Shown here piece by piece: positions 34,420 through 46,205 of a stretch of DNA of 64,000 bases (position 1 is its first letter; every line of letters begins with the position of its first letter). A program made the position numbers and the translations under genes. Below the pieces are notes generated by a model. It saw only the letters and a program-made list of their open reading frames with translations, searched no databases and was not told the DNA's origin. The stretch covers positions 622,533 to 686,532 of the forward strand of contig ML976671.1 of assembly GCA_010015655.1 (NCBI GenBank), written 5' to 3'. The DNA is from Bimuria novae-zelandiae CBS 107.79. Taxonomy: Eukaryota; Ascomycota; Dothideomycetes; Pleosporales; Didymosphaeriaceae.

Positions 34420-34781
34420 GCTAAGAAAAATCAGGTCTATTAGGTCTTTGTTTTTATAAACACCACCGTTGGTGACGGCTTTTAAGGACGAACAAGATGC
34501 TGGATGTAGTAGTCCTATATCCTATCACTTCTACCTTGATTGCGCTCATGAGCACACCGGTTACTCTTAGTTTCCATTCACTTTGCGATTAGGTCCCTCT
34601 TCGAAACGCGTCTTCCTTTATTATTATCCATGTGATCGCTGGGAAACACACGCATCTTGATGTCTCCGCTTATTTGCGTACGTTAAAATTTTTGCCCACG
34701 CTCAGCTGTCAAATTTCCGCGCACTCGCCACCATACCTAGGTATTAACGTCTCGGACCTCACCTCTTCCTTTTAATGGCAA
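34420..34781. other. Short intergenic stretch
   Basis: 362 bases between the F-box relic and the 3' end of the hydrolase gene. No feature recognised. Confidence 0.5.
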
Positions 34782-36016
34782 CTATCCTTCCAACAACCTC
34801 ATCTTCCACCACCTCTCCATCACACCCTGCGAACCCTCCTCCTTCCTCCCCCTCCTCATCATAAACCCCACAATCGGCCAAATATGCGCTTCCCCCGTTG
34901 CCGCCACACACAGCACACCATCCTCCCTCCCCCCTCCTTGCACCCATCCCTCCATCATCCTCGCCCCTAGCTGCGCAATCGCATCCGCAAAGACCTCATC
35001 TGCCCCACTTACCACCAGCACATCACCTACCACCTTAGGCAAAGTAATCCACCATTCCGACTCCGCTGTGCAGGGCTCAGAATACGCATCCATACCCAGC
35101 TCCGTAAGAGGAAGAGATTGGAGCGAAGCAGTACGCCCCATATACATCGCCGCCCAAACAGGTACTTTCGCCACGGACAACATATCCCTCTCCTCATTCC
35201 TTCTCATACTCGCCCAGTCCGCACTCGCCGTCACACTCGGACTGTATAGCACCGCGCCTCCTAGTCTGCCCTCCAGATGCATATCCTGTACATCCGGTCG
35301 TGGACGCATCAAATGTCCTAGCAGACCAAGCACGATATTCCCACCCGCAGAGTCGCCCGCTAAAAAAACATCTCTTGCCCTCCTTTTCCGGCTGCCTAAG
35401 TTCGTCTCGAGAACGTGATTTAGTATTGCAGCAGCCTCGCGGATCTGCGTTGGAAACGCGGCTTCAGGCGCAAGCGTACACGCCACCACGAGCGCTGCTA
35501 CCCTTTTCTTCCCCTCATTCTTCTCAATATTCTGCAAAAGATCATCCAAGTACAAAAACGTCCCACTAGTCGCAGGTTGAAAATACGCTCCGCCGTGGCA
35601 ATACAGCACTACTTTCTCCGCGGCTGGGTCGCCGATCCAGTGCCCGACCACCTCTCCTTTTCCTTCTCCTTCACCAGCGGGGTAAGAATACGCCACAGAG
35701 ACAGACGACGGGCGCTGCTTTTGAATTTTGCAGAAAGAAAGATACCGCTCTGTGGTCGAAGTATTCAGCCACCGTGCTTGCGGGAGCGTGATGTGTGCGA
35801 GGAGGGTGCGCACTGCCGCATTTAGGATATCCATCTTCAAGCTCTGCGCTTTTAGTGAACGGAAGGGGTATGTTAAAGCGCGGACCACCGCTGCTGAAAC
35901 TATACTGTTCTTAGTTGGAGTCGAGATGGCGAAGAGGGGAGCAGCGTACCGATGCGGGAGAATAGTTTTGCTAGACTGACGACGCTTGGCCGTTCGAATG
36001 TGTTTTTCTGCGCCAT
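34782..36016 (-). CDS. Alpha/beta hydrolase (HSL/steryl deacetylase-like)
   Basis: Exon 1, 36016-35950, joins over a 56-nt GTACGC..TTCAG intron to exon 2, 35893-34782, giving 392 aa. The large frame alone begins only with GTG, so the upstream exon supplies the start. An N-terminal hydrophobic/basic segment could associate with membrane. The catalytic elements of the alpha/beta hydrolase-3 fold are visible: HGGAYF (oxyanion hole, about residue 122), GDSAGG (nucleophile, about Ser204), SGADEVF (acid) and GEAHIWP (His). This set is typical of hormone-sensitive-lipase-like esterases, including fungal steryl acetyl hydrolases and sterigmatocystin-type esterases; the substrate is unknown. No neighbouring biosynthetic genes suggest a pathway. 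Confidence 0.9.
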
Positions 36017-36625
36017 TTTCGATTTATGTTTCTCGAATGTTAGAGATTATATTGACAGTGGTATCTGGGGCTCTGTATATGTATACATGGAGGGGTGTGG
36101 ATTAGCGAGACCCCGGGACGGCGAGGCGTTGGCCCCCACGGCCACTTGCTCTCCAAGTTTCCCACTTCTAAGGCTACAAGCCTCCATACCATCCCACCTA
36201 CGCACATTGCCAATGCTCGGCCTACACCCGGCGCCCAAGTCTATCGGCGTCCAGCAGAAACGGATAGTCGTACACGCAGAGACCGAGAACTTTGAACGAT
36301 TGTCAATATTAAGGTAAGAGTGTCCTAGGTGTATGCAATGACCACTACAAACACCCGAGAGCACCCATTTGCCCTCCTCACCCAAAAAGGTCGCAGGGAG
36401 TGTAACCCACACGCCTCCTCCCCGTCATGAACCCAAAAAACGATAACGCCCCCAGCCCGATTCCAAAGCAAATATGCAGATGATGATTCAAAAACGCCGT
36501 GATAGTGAAGGTATATGAAAACCCGCCCATGCTTGCCAAAGTCGTTGCTTGTATATCAACCGTGTTAATGTCCTACGCCAAGATGTGTCACACATGTAGT
36601 CGTGAATCGTCATATCGTAAAATGA
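36017..36625. other. Intergenic, hydrolase upstream region
   Basis: About 610 bases between the hydrolase start and the 3' end of the next minus-strand gene. Short open frames on both strands are not convincing. Confidence 0.5.
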
Positions 36626-38008
36626 TTAGACGCGAACGCCGCTTCCACCAGTCCATCTGAGTCGCCTCAGGCCCATGCCCGCGCCACGGAGACCGGAAGC
36701 AGCTTCCTTGCCGCACCGGCCTGCTTCACCAACAGAGCCGATCTGGTTCAACGCTTCTGCATGGCCGGCTTCCTTTCCAACAACATAGCCCGCCGAGAAG
36801 CTTAGCGCGCTTACGAGGACAACAGCGCCGGCGCCGACGACCCAGGTGAGCAGTGTAGGGCTAATCTCCTCAACCAGGGGTCCTGTTCTCCGTGCCTTCT
36901 TCACTGCACGGCGCTCTTTGCTGCTGCTCCTTGTAGTTGCGGTTGCGGCCGGCGTGGCCTTGCGTTTAGATTGGTCGGATGGGCTGCTACTAGCAGTTCG
37001 AGGTGACAACTGAGCACCGGCAGCATCCTCTTCTGCAATCTCACCCAAGGCCACAGATTCCGGTACCAGACGAAGTGAAGTAGGATGACCCGAAGCGTTC
37101 GGCATGGCAGTGCGAGGTTGGCCCGGTTTGGGTAAGCCTCGTACTGCAGCCGCGGCCGTGAGCAGGGTGGACAGACTGGCTCTCAAAGCTTCGTCATGGT
37201 CCGCCTGTGCGTTCGGAGACGCGGCATTGTACGGCCCGTGTTGAGGATACGAGTGTCGCTGTGATGACGGCCGAGCGCCAGGTCTCCGAGGCGTGTAGAC
37301 AGTACCTGACTGCGACCGTATCGCGGGCGGTGTCGATGGATGAGTGAAGGCATTGGGACGGGGTTCGAAGTGACGCCTCGTTGGCCGTGGGTAGTTGACC
37401 GCAGTTGCGTTCTCGTCGTCGTCGTCCTCATCCTCATCGTCTCCCTCGCGTTCCGACATGATCTCGGAGGAGAGGGTCGAGTTCGACCTCCTCAGCTCGT
37501 TTTGAAGCGGCGATGGACCGATACCTTCGTTGGATGATGTCATTACCCTGTCAGACTCACTCTCGCTCTCATCGTATTCTTCCTGGCTGCTGTTGTCTCC
37601 GCCAGCGCTTGCGACTCGGTAGCCGGTACCTATCTGGAACTGGCCAACGGTGCGTGCGCGTCTTCGTCGGCGGTGCAGGTTCGAATCATGCTGGACCCGG
37701 AGGCCAGTAGTGATAATCTCATCGGCAACGGAGGAGAGAGATGAAGAGGATGGCCGTGAGCCTACTTCAACCCATGATTCTGGGAGGTGTGAGTTACTTG
37801 AGATGCGATTCATGGTGACAGATGAATGAGAGCTGGTAGATGGGGTTTGGTATAAAGGGTACGTTGATACTGAAAATGAATGCTCACCCTCTGAATGCTG
37901 CCTTAGTGGCGGGAGGCCTGCTGCTGATACCATGGTGTTGACGTTTGGCGAGTTTCCACTGGCTTGCTGTGACGACTGGGCTCGAAGTGGACTATGCTCC
38001 TGCTGCAT
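36626..38008 (-). CDS. Ser-rich protein with one C-terminal membrane segment
   Basis: A single exon of 460 residues from ATG 38008. The frame is open 20 codons further upstream but only from GTG. It is mostly polar and low-complexity. A conserved-looking stretch at about residues 75-120 (ESWVEVGSRPSSSSLSSVADEI, followed by TTGLRVQHDSNLHRRRRRAR) precedes an acidic run (EGDDEDEDDDDE). A basic KRKATP...KERRAVKKARR patch then leads to a hydrophobic segment near 395-420 (LLTWVVGAGAVVLVSALSFSAGYVVG). I recall similar fungal proteins of unknown function. The basic patch just before the anchor suggests a cytoplasmic N-terminus; location is inference. Confidence 0.8.
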   Translation of the reverse strand: MQQEHSPLRAQSSQQASGNSPNVNTMVSAAGLPPLRQHSEGEHSFSVSTYPLYQTPSTSSHSSVTMNRISSNSHLPESWVEVGSRPSSSSLSSVADEIITTGLRVQHDSNLHRRRRRARTVGQFQIGTGYRVASAGGDNSSQEEYDESESESDRVMTSSNEGIGPSPLQNELRRSNSTLSSEIMSEREGDDEDEDDDDENATAVNYPRPTRRHFEPRPNAFTHPSTPPAIRSQSGTVYTPRRPGARPSSQRHSYPQHGPYNAASPNAQADHDEALRASLSTLLTAAAAVRGLPKPGQPRTAMPNASGHPTSLRLVPESVALGEIAEEDAAGAQLSPRTASSSPSDQSKRKATPAATATTRSSSKERRAVKKARRTGPLVEEISPTLLTWVVGAGAVVLVSALSFSAGYVVGKEAGHAEALNQIGSVGEAGRCGKEAASGLRGAGMGLRRLRWTGGSGVRV

Positions 38009-39421
38009 GCTTATGATAACAGGAAATACCGAGACCGGCCAGCGAAATCGCCCGCTGTATGCTTTCACAAGCGCAGCTCACGCGTCGTGGACTGACTGGT
38101 GGGTTGCGATGGAGATGGACTCAAGTGGAGCTGTCCCGCCTTCGGTTCTTTGTCTGGTGCAGTCGAACCAAGGAACCACCGCTTGGCCTTGGGACGGACA
38201 ATAGACGGCTGTCCGCTGTCGTCGTCGTAGAGATGAGAGCGCTCGATGCGCCGCACGCGTTGCAGCTCGAGATATCACTCAAGCCCGCTCGTTCGCGGAC
38301 GCTACGCCAGCTGCTGGCTTGATGCGCCGCGCTGAGGCCAACTGTTGGCACCGCTACAATGACGTCCTCGGCGAAGCGCGCCCCAAATGCGCGTTTGGCG
38401 GGGCAGCGAGTGAACGGAACCGTGAGAAGCGACGAGACGGGAAATGGTGGAGGAAGAAGGGAAAGGAGAGAACAGTGAGGTTGTCGCAATTCACGGCCCT
38501 GTGGCCTTGAGCATCCGGGTCCAGGTCACGGTGCATTCGTAGACGGACACATGTCGTCGGGCAATGGCGGTGGCAGGCGCTGCGTCGACGAATCATGCGC
38601 CGTAGCCCACCTTTCTAAACTGGGGCTCAGACATTCAACCCCGTGCTGTCGTGCTCATCTGCCTAAGCACTTGAGCAGTAAGACATCATTCGGATAGCTG
38701 CTGAGATGGTACATTGCTTTCCAAGGTTGCAGCTGACGACTTGATCAAGACAGTTCACTCATGGTCCTCGACGCGCAATCCTCATGTTGAGTGTGCCATC
38801 CGGGGCATATCGTCACTAGCCCCGCATATTACCCTGCATAAAGTACCTTGGGCCACAGCGGTGTAGATACAGTTGTTGCGCTAAGCCTCACTCAGGTCCA
38901 CGTATGGCGATCACCTGACAATGTATGGGTCTAGACAACATTCGCGATGACGGGATCTCGCGACACTATGGCAATATACAAAATAAACACCCACTTACAA
39001 GTGCGCCGTGAAGCATGATGGTTTTATTGACAGATGTATAACACCTTCCACAAGAGCGCTTCAAACTCCCAGCGACTCCACGAAGCATTCATGACCACAA
39101 CAACGAACCGAACCAACAGTAGCGATGACCAATGGCTACAACCATACAAAGCTCCAACCCGGACAGAAAGTGAATACCAGCAACGTGATCATTACCGGCC
39201 GATCTAAGAGAGGTACCCTGCATGTAGAAGATCGTCGTGTCGTCTCCGTTTGCAGACGAATTACCCCAACATCGTGATATGGTACAGAAAATGGTTCGAG
39301 CGTAGTCCCTATACACCAGAAATGCGACACCCGATTTGAACAACGGTAGAGCGAGAATAGCTGACCTCGCGATACCCACGGAAAAGATCGTCTCGTAACA
39401 GAAATGGTACTAGAATGCATT
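38009..39421. other. 1.4-kb stretch without a recognised gene
   Basis: Upstream region of the Ser-rich gene and 3' flank of the mannosyltransferase gene. Several short frames on both strands (38059-38596) overlap each other without a motif. No RNA gene or repeat was recognised. Confidence 0.5.
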
Positions 39422-40885
39422 TTAGTTCGTCTTCTTCTGCTCTTCCTCCTTCTTCTTTTTCGCGTCTCGGCGAGCCTTCACCGAATCGCTGATCCAATCC
39501 TTAACCTTCTCCCACGGATTCCTGTTCAGCCGGTTGCTGAGCTGACGATACTTGTACATTTCACCCCAGCAGTCGCGACCCCATTCGCAACCGGCCATGT
39601 TGACAAGGAAATCCCTCTCATTTTCATGGTAGTGAATGTGAGGATCGTTGCCCTTCTCTCCGCAAGCGCCCGGTGGGAAGGCATTGATCTTGCGCTGGTG
39701 GATGAACGCAACGTGGGGGCGAATCCACGGCTGGTTCTTGTACATGTACTCGAGGGCATCCTGCTCTTTGTGCTCCCATTCCATGTGCTTTTGCTCGTAA
39801 CCCACAGGATCCCACCAAATGTCGAACAGTCGGTCTGTCCAGACGCTTCTTCGTACGAGGAACGAGCCGAGGTTGAAGCCACCGCAATCCTGGGGGACTA
39901 TCATGTTGATTGAATCAACTTTGCCATCACCGATGGGTGAGCGTGTTTCGGGGTCGAGGTATTCGTCGGTAAGGGGGTGGGAGATGTTGAGCGGATTGTA
40001 GACGTTGATGTCACGGTACGTGATGTCTTTGAGCTGCTTGAAAATGTGGTTTTGAAGCGAGTAGGTCGGCTCCATGATGAATGTGTTTGTATCCAGCCAC
40101 CAGAACCTTATCAATGTTAGCGAGGTAATCCACCTTCGTCAAGTACGACATACCATTCAGCGCGTGGATATTTGCGCATAGCGTTTCGGATGGTGTCCAC
40201 CTTCTCCCAGCTTTCTCTCCACTCGTGAGCGTACCGCTTCTTCGTGCTCATGTCCACAATCTCCAAATCGTATCCCCACTTCTGCGTGTACTTCTTCTTG
40301 TTCTTGACGCTGTCTCTCTCGATAGCCCACTCTCTCGGCCCCTTCCACTCCATAACGCCACCGCCTTGGTTTGCTGCGAGGATCACCACGAACTTGCTGC
40401 CTCCGCCGAACCACGAGGAACGCCGGTACATTCGATGTAATGCTGTTGCGGTTAACATGGCTGCCAGATGCGAGAGTGAATAACAACATACGTGTTACAT
40501 AGAAAAGGATGTAGACGAGCAGAATGGCGAGTATCGTTCCTAGAGGTTTTCGCAGGCGCCACAGATTCCAGCCGATCCTGTTCAACATCTGCATGATTCT
40601 GCTGTTGCCCTGGTATCCCCGCCCTCTACCAAGCTTCTCCTTGTCGCCATAGCTAAATGGCAGGCTCGTGGACAGCCTCCGAAAGTGTTTCCCGAAAAAG
40701 CCCTGGTTGCGCGGAGTGAAAGCCGTGTATCCTTTGACGTTCGCGCTGCGTGCCTGGGCCGATGCCCATGTGACATTGTTGGAGCTGCCGTTCGCGAAGG
40801 GACTGCTTCGCCCGCCGCTGTCGTAGGGCGTGTTGAGGCCAGGACTCGACCAGCCGCCTGGGCGCGGGGACGGCGATCTTGACAT
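39422..40885 (-). CDS. MNN10: Alpha-1,6-mannosyltransferase Mnn10 homologue
   Basis: Three exons on the minus strand: 40885-40492, 40442-40154 and 40106-39422, with GTATGT introns of 49 and 47 nt. Phases agree and the joined product is 455 aa. A Ser/Pro-rich N-terminal cytoplasmic part is followed by a signal anchor (GTILAILLVYILFYV, about residues 115-131). The GT34 (GMA12/MNN10) domain comes next: GGGSKFVVILAANQGGGVM, WEKVDTIRNAM, FWWLDTNTFIMEP (the metal/donor-binding motif, here LDT), PQDCGGFNLGSF and CGEKGNDPHIHY. Mnn10 works in the Golgi M-Pol II complex, extending the alpha-1,6-mannan backbone of N-glycans. The coding frame stays open about 66 codons upstream of the chosen ATG but without another ATG, so an additional 5' exon is possible. 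Confidence 0.92.
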
Positions 40886-42857
40886 CTCGACGGCTGGAGT
40901 GCCCGGGATGGGAGGCAGGATGCCCTCAAAGGAGCCGCCCGTCGTATTGCCGACCCTGCTGCTTGACGTGGAGCCGTCGTTGAGGTTCAGATTCGGCGGG
41001 TGCTTTGCAGCGGAGGAGCGCCGGCGACGTTGGCCAGACGAGGCGGAGAAGGCGTTTGGGGAAGCCACGGCGGATGACTTTCAGCGGTCTCGAAGGGCAC
41101 GGGATGATAAAGGCGCCACTGCGCGTGGCTTGGTGGATCCTAAGGCTGCCCGTGGGTTTGGGACGCCCGTTGACCGTGCAAGGAAATTGCTGTCGCTGTC
41201 GGAGAGAAGCTGCAAGGTGTCCGCACGGCGTGCAGGGGAGCTTGCAGCGGTTTGGAGCAGCCAGAGGAGTCCTGTCGTAAGACCCTGTCCTGGTGGCACG
41301 GGACGGAAGGGAGGTTCTCGCGGCGGTGCGACCTGTGTCTATCGCTGCAGGCGCAATTGATTAGGTACAACACCACCTTGGGAGAACGACTCTTGCGAAA
41401 AAAGGAGGGCCGTCTCGATAAAATTAAAGACTCAGATGCGATGCGAACGCTGAGGCCACTTTTCGGCCTTGGCGAGCTTCGAGGGAGCTCCCACGCCGCC
41501 GCTACTTCAGCGCGTTTCGCTTGTTGCCATTACGATTATCTACAGTAGCAAATTGGCTCCCCGGAAGCGGCTGACCCATGTCGATCGTGCTATCACTCAG
41601 CCGTCAGCTGGCAGCCCGCTCACGTTCTCCCTGATCGTGACCTAGCCACTTTACTGAGCATTAGGCATCTCGAGTGGTATCCAAGGGAGTCGTTGTGCTC
41701 TCTGCTAACACACGGCCGTCACTGAGCCATGCCTCTCCCCTCAGCGCGCCGTAGTACCTAGGTACGAGGGACCGCACGCGACACGCTGCACATCAGCCAA
41801 CGGCCGCAGATAGGGTCTCCGGCAAGCCTTCAGTTCCATCTGGGCCAGCTCGCTCTGCTTCCACTGCATACGGGACCCAGTGTAGCCTCGCATGTTGAAT
41901 GGGACCAATGGATCGTTGGCTTTGCGGCAGGCAAGTATCACCGTCGTGTCCTTCTCAGGCGTCACCAATACATTCACCGTCGCAGTGAGAGCCGTTGACC
42001 GCAATACCAGGACACAGAATGCACTCCTGAGAACCCAGCATGCTTTTCAAGAGAGAGGAACGTTCAATACTTGCAGATGCATACTAGACGCAATAATGGA
42101 CGGGTGGGCTTGGCATTCTATAGACGCAATAATGGACTGGTGGGCTTGGCATTCTATTTACGCGCCCTGCTCAGCGCGTGTCGGGGGCGTTCTCGCTTCT
42201 GACTGGCCGCACAACCTCTCTCCATGATTTGGCCATCGACCACAACGAGGCCACTCTCTGGAGCGTCTCAGGTGCGACTTTGCGTTGTCCATCTTAAGCC
42301 CAACGAATCCACGGGCGCCTACGAGTCTCAAGTGTGTCCGATGGCGCCCGCGAACCGGCCAGGCCCACGCTGTCGGGCGGCCTCTAGGTCCAATCACTTC
42401 ACTTGTAGTCCTGCTTTCCATCTGCTTTGCTGGGGTAGCTTCACGCAATCCATCTTGTCCTGGGCGCTTGTCGAATCAGAAGGCGACACACGAGATTGTA
42501 CATGAAGTTAACACTATACTGCATGGCGGCAGGCAACATGGGTTTACAAGAGCTACCCGTTGGCACGAGTTCGCGCCACTACGACAGGAACGCATCTTTT
42601 CTCTTCTTCAATCGTCCTCTTGAACCATATTTTCTCTCTGTTGTCTCCAGGGCCGTTGCCCCGCCACTCCTTCTAAACCTGTCCTTGTTTGTTTCTTTCA
42701 GCTGCTTTCCCCAACAATAGAACAAGCCCATAATCGCAAAACCTCCTTTGTTTCACCTTCTCGAAGACAATGCATTGTCCTTATACCGTATACTGAGCAG
42801 AAACATTTGCCACATTAGCGAGCCTTTACATTCTCTCTTTGTACCTCGCCTTGATGA
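40886..42857. other. Divergent upstream region, MNN10 and large membrane protein
   Basis: About 2 kb between two divergent start codons. Part of 40886-41070 may be extra MNN10 coding sequence. A 36-bp tandem duplication lies at 42085-42156. The other open frames here overlap on both strands and are not supported. Confidence 0.5.
42085..42156. repeat. 36-bp tandem duplication
   Basis: Two adjacent copies, 42085-42120 and 42121-42156, both starting TAGACGCAATAATGGAC and differing at one base (G versus T). Non-coding as far as I can tell. Confidence 0.85.
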
Positions 42858-45800
42858 ATGCCAACACAGACCCGCGAAACTGATAACGATATGGACACGC
42901 ATCGATCGCACGGGCAAGAGCCCCACGAAACTGCATTGCAACGCACGACGACGAACCTTGCCTATCCTGCGCCGACCGCAGGCGGCTCGAATACTGAGAG
43001 TCGGGACGAACACATACTGGTACATTTCAATGGCCATTTCAGCGGCCAGTTTAATGGCGCCTTCATACTACCAACCAATATGCAGCAACAGGCACCCGCC
43101 GAGAGCGACGCGCAGATAGCCGCACGGAGAGCCATGGCAAAGCGTAGCTCCCGATCATTCGCGGCGAGGATAACAAGAACGCGGTCACGGAAGATGGAGA
43201 TGATCCGGACGACTAAGCCAGGAATTACCGTCGACACGAGTTTCGCGCGACATCGAGGGAACGTTCCGCATCAAGTATACCCACATGACGCTGAGAATAG
43301 GAGCCGCGGGTCGATCAGAAAACAAGGCTGGTTCGGCTTGGGAAGGTCCGACACAAGAAATAAGGGACTGGGAATAGTAAAGGGAATGACACCGAAGCCT
43401 GGACTTCAATCAGAGGATCGGGACGGATCAAGCAAGGACCCGAGAACAGCCGATTCACTTACAGCTGGCAGCAAGTCGTGGCAGGAAATCTCACCTTGGG
43501 ACCGCCCAATTCCCATCGGCATAACCGTCCCTTCGGACAGCGTGGCTGATTTCAGTGACTACCAGGAAACAAGAGGCCGATCGGATAGTGACGCTACGCT
43601 CGCGACTCCAAGCATCATCGTGACACCAGCTGCCGCTATGCAATCCGTTTGGTCACCTGATACTGCGACGGACTACACACCCGACCGAGCATCTAGCGTC
43701 TACTCGCGAGCGACGCACTTGCCGCCTTGGTCTTCAGATATACCGCCTGTTCCGAGCCTACCCGCCGGCATGCAGAACCTGTCAACACAGAAGACAAGCT
43801 CCGCGGTTCACCCGAACTGGAACTCCAACCATCCCGCCCGAGCCAGGACTGACACGCTTGAATCTAGTGACACGGCTTTCGAGGAAGAGCAGGACGACGC
43901 AATCCGGAAAGATCGTATCATGTCGACCGCCACAGTGTTCGAAGAAGACGATACGCCACTGCGGGGTACGAAGCCGCAAACATTGTCTCTTGACTCGTCC
44001 GCAATCCCCACGCCGCGTAGGTCTCAGGGCTGGTGGAACGTGATCACGACTCCTTTCGTGACGTCGCGTCGGAACTCGGCGTGGACCCAGAACGGCCGCA
44101 ACGGCGAGAAGACACCGGACATTCCGCTGGCACCGCCAGAATATGGGACATGGCGAAGCTCTATTACCCCCTCCACTTACATTTGGTCCGCTACCGATAG
44201 GAGTCCTTCCACGATTGGCGATTCGCCCTTGAACCCTCCCCCAATCAAGTCTATAGCCGCATCTACCCCGGAAGTACACGAACGTGGTCACAATGGCGAC
44301 ATCAACCTGGCTATGGTGAACAGCATGACTATGCAGGCCAATCCAAGCCCTCGGACTCTTGATGCAGCTAATAGCAACCCTACGTTTGCCGCCCCAAAAG
44401 CAGTGTCTATAAGGTCAGAAACTGCGTTGCCTCTGGCCCAGCAGACGCCTCACCTGTCGAACGGGACTGCATCCCCTCCTTTGACAGACAAGTCTACCTC
44501 GCCGCCTGTTGGCACTGTTGCAAACGCCACCATGGCAACCCTGGGGCCACATCATGCCCAACACCAGCAGCAACCGCAGCCAGTCAACATCAACATAGCG
44601 ATACACGACGGGCGGACGTTCGCAAACGATTATGCTGCCGTTAACAGCGCATCGGAGCCGACTAAGCCAGGACATGTCGTTGTAGCACCTTTCCCCGCTT
44701 ACGCGAACCGCAACACTTCTAGAAGCAATTCGCCGCCGCAGACTGCCCCAGTCTTCTTCCCTCCGCCGCCAAACGCCATCTCAAAAGAGACGCAGTTAAG
44801 CTACGGGAACTTCAGCCGAGCGAGTACCCCGGCACCGTCGGTGAATGAAGCGAAGACGAAAGGACCGAGACAACATCGCAAGATGAAGAAGCTCATGGCG
44901 AATGTTACGTTGTGCGGAAACAAGAAAGGTGGGACAAAGGACGGAAAGAAGAAGAAGCGGTCCCGTTGGTGTCTCGGGTGCTGTTGCTGCCTCCTGATTC
45001 TGGTCCTTCTTGCTATCCTCATTCCTGTTATTGTGGTCTTCACTAAGAAACACAACAATTCTTCCACAAACCCTGTTTCAGGAAGTCCGGATGCTGGCGA
45101 TGACACTCCGACGCAGTGGCTGAACAATACCGGCTACCCTCCAATGAAGACCGGGCTCCTCACCATCGCGCAGCCGGAAGCAGTAGAGGAAGAAAGCGGA
45201 TGCGTTGGGCCAACCACCATGTGGAGCTGTGCCCTCCCCAAAGAGCAGCAGAAGGACATCGAGCCCAACAAGCCCGATCAGCCGAACTTTAGGATCGAAA
45301 TCACATTCCAAAACGGAACGGCGGCGGATCTCTCGAAGCCTACTCGCCGAGCGGCAAACCCCGTCTCAGCAGGCGCCTTCATACGCTCGCTCCTCGGCCG
45401 CGCTACGCCAGCGCCGTCTCCAGCCGTGCCCAGCGTCGACGATATGAAGTTCTTGGGCAAGACCACCGACAGAAACTCCGCACCTTTCGAGGGCGAAAGC
45501 ACCCCCTTCTTCATGAGCTTCCAGGACCCGGCCGCTCCTTCCTCCTCACGCCTAGCCAAGCGCGCCAACGATCCCACAGATCCCACAAACATCACTAACG
45601 TAATCCCTCCACCGTCTCTCAACCCCGACGGCACCGCTGCCGACGCCAACCTCCTCCCTTTCCCTTCTGCGCAACCGCTCCGGCTCTTCAACCGCGATAA
45701 GCCCGACGAGCACTACGGCTTCTACACATACTTCGACCGCAGCATCTTCCTCAAGTCCATCAACACCTCCCTCGCAGATCGCGGCGGCAACCCCGCCGAC

Positions 45801-46205
45801 ACCAACGGCGGTAGCACCCGCGACGCCGCGACCTTCCGCTGCACCTTCACGCAGACGCGCTTCCTCGTGCAAATCTGGACGCGCTCGCAGGCCTCGAAAC
45901 CGCTCCTTTCCCCACCACAGACTACCTCTAAAGACGCGTTCCAGCGCCCCGGTACTTTCCCCTATCCTGTGACGTTTACGGTGGACCGCCATGGCGGCGA
46001 TGTGGCCAAGAAAAATCTGTTTTGCTACAAGATGGAGGACGATGGGACGATTGTGGATAACAGTGGGAACAAGGACTTTAGATTTGAGGACAGGGGGTTT
46101 GGGGGCAATTTGGTTAATGGGACACAGGGGCGCCCGAATGCACAAAATCCGATTGATGGGGGGACTGGGGGGTGTACATGTAAGTGGCAGAATTGGGTGG
46201 ATTGA
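42858..46205 (+). CDS. Large single-pass membrane protein (1115 aa), extracellular C-terminal domain
   Basis: One uninterrupted exon of 1115 codons from ATG 42858. Residues 1-690 are low-complexity, rich in Ser, Thr and Pro. A basic stretch (KKGGTKDGKKKKRSRW) leads to a hydrophobic segment at about 703-728 (CLGCCCCLLILVLLAILIPVIVVF). This is followed by a C-terminal domain of about 385 residues with several NxS/T sites and conserved-looking words (TMWSCALPKEQ, FRIEITFQNGT, YGFYTYFDRSIFL, CTFTQTRFLVQIW, GGCTCKWQNW). The basic cluster before the anchor predicts a cytoplasmic N-terminus and an outside C-terminus (type II). I recall fungal homologues annotated loosely as glycoprotease family, but I see no zinc or protease motif, so no enzyme activity is assigned. 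Divergent from MNN10. Confidence 0.87.
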   Translation: MPTQTRETDNDMDTHRSHGQEPHETALQRTTTNLAYPAPTAGGSNTESRDEHILVHFNGHFSGQFNGAFILPTNMQQQAPAESDAQIAARRAMAKRSSRSFAARITRTRSRKMEMIRTTKPGITVDTSFARHRGNVPHQVYPHDAENRSRGSIRKQGWFGLGRSDTRNKGLGIVKGMTPKPGLQSEDRDGSSKDPRTADSLTAGSKSWQEISPWDRPIPIGITVPSDSVADFSDYQETRGRSDSDATLATPSIIVTPAAAMQSVWSPDTATDYTPDRASSVYSRATHLPPWSSDIPPVPSLPAGMQNLSTQKTSSAVHPNWNSNHPARARTDTLESSDTAFEEEQDDAIRKDRIMSTATVFEEDDTPLRGTKPQTLSLDSSAIPTPRRSQGWWNVITTPFVTSRRNSAWTQNGRNGEKTPDIPLAPPEYGTWRSSITPSTYIWSATDRSPSTIGDSPLNPPPIKSIAASTPEVHERGHNGDINLAMVNSMTMQANPSPRTLDAANSNPTFAAPKAVSIRSETALPLAQQTPHLSNGTASPPLTDKSTSPPVGTVANATMATLGPHHAQHQQQPQPVNINIAIHDGRTFANDYAAVNSASEPTKPGHVVVAPFPAYANRNTSRSNSPPQTAPVFFPPPPNAISKETQLSYGNFSRASTPAPSVNEAKTKGPRQHRKMKKLMANVTLCGNKKGGTKDGKKKKRSRWCLGCCCCLLILVLLAILIPVIVVFTKKHNNSSTNPVSGSPDAGDDTPTQWLNNTGYPPMKTGLLTIAQPEAVEEESGCVGPTTMWSCALPKEQQKDIEPNKPDQPNFRIEITFQNGTAADLSKPTRRAANPVSAGAFIRSLLGRATPAPSPAVPSVDDMKFLGKTTDRNSAPFEGESTPFFMSFQDPAAPSSSRLAKRANDPTDPTNITNVIPPPSLNPDGTAADANLLPFPSAQPLRLFNRDKPDEHYGFYTYFDRSIFLKSINTSLADRGGNPADTNGGSTRDAATFRCTFTQTRFLVQIWTRSQASKPLLSPPQTTSKDAFQRPGTFPYPVTFTVDRHGGDVAKKNLFCYKMEDDGTIVDNSGNKDFRFEDRGFGGNLVNGTQGRPNAQNPIDGGTGGCTCKWQNWVD

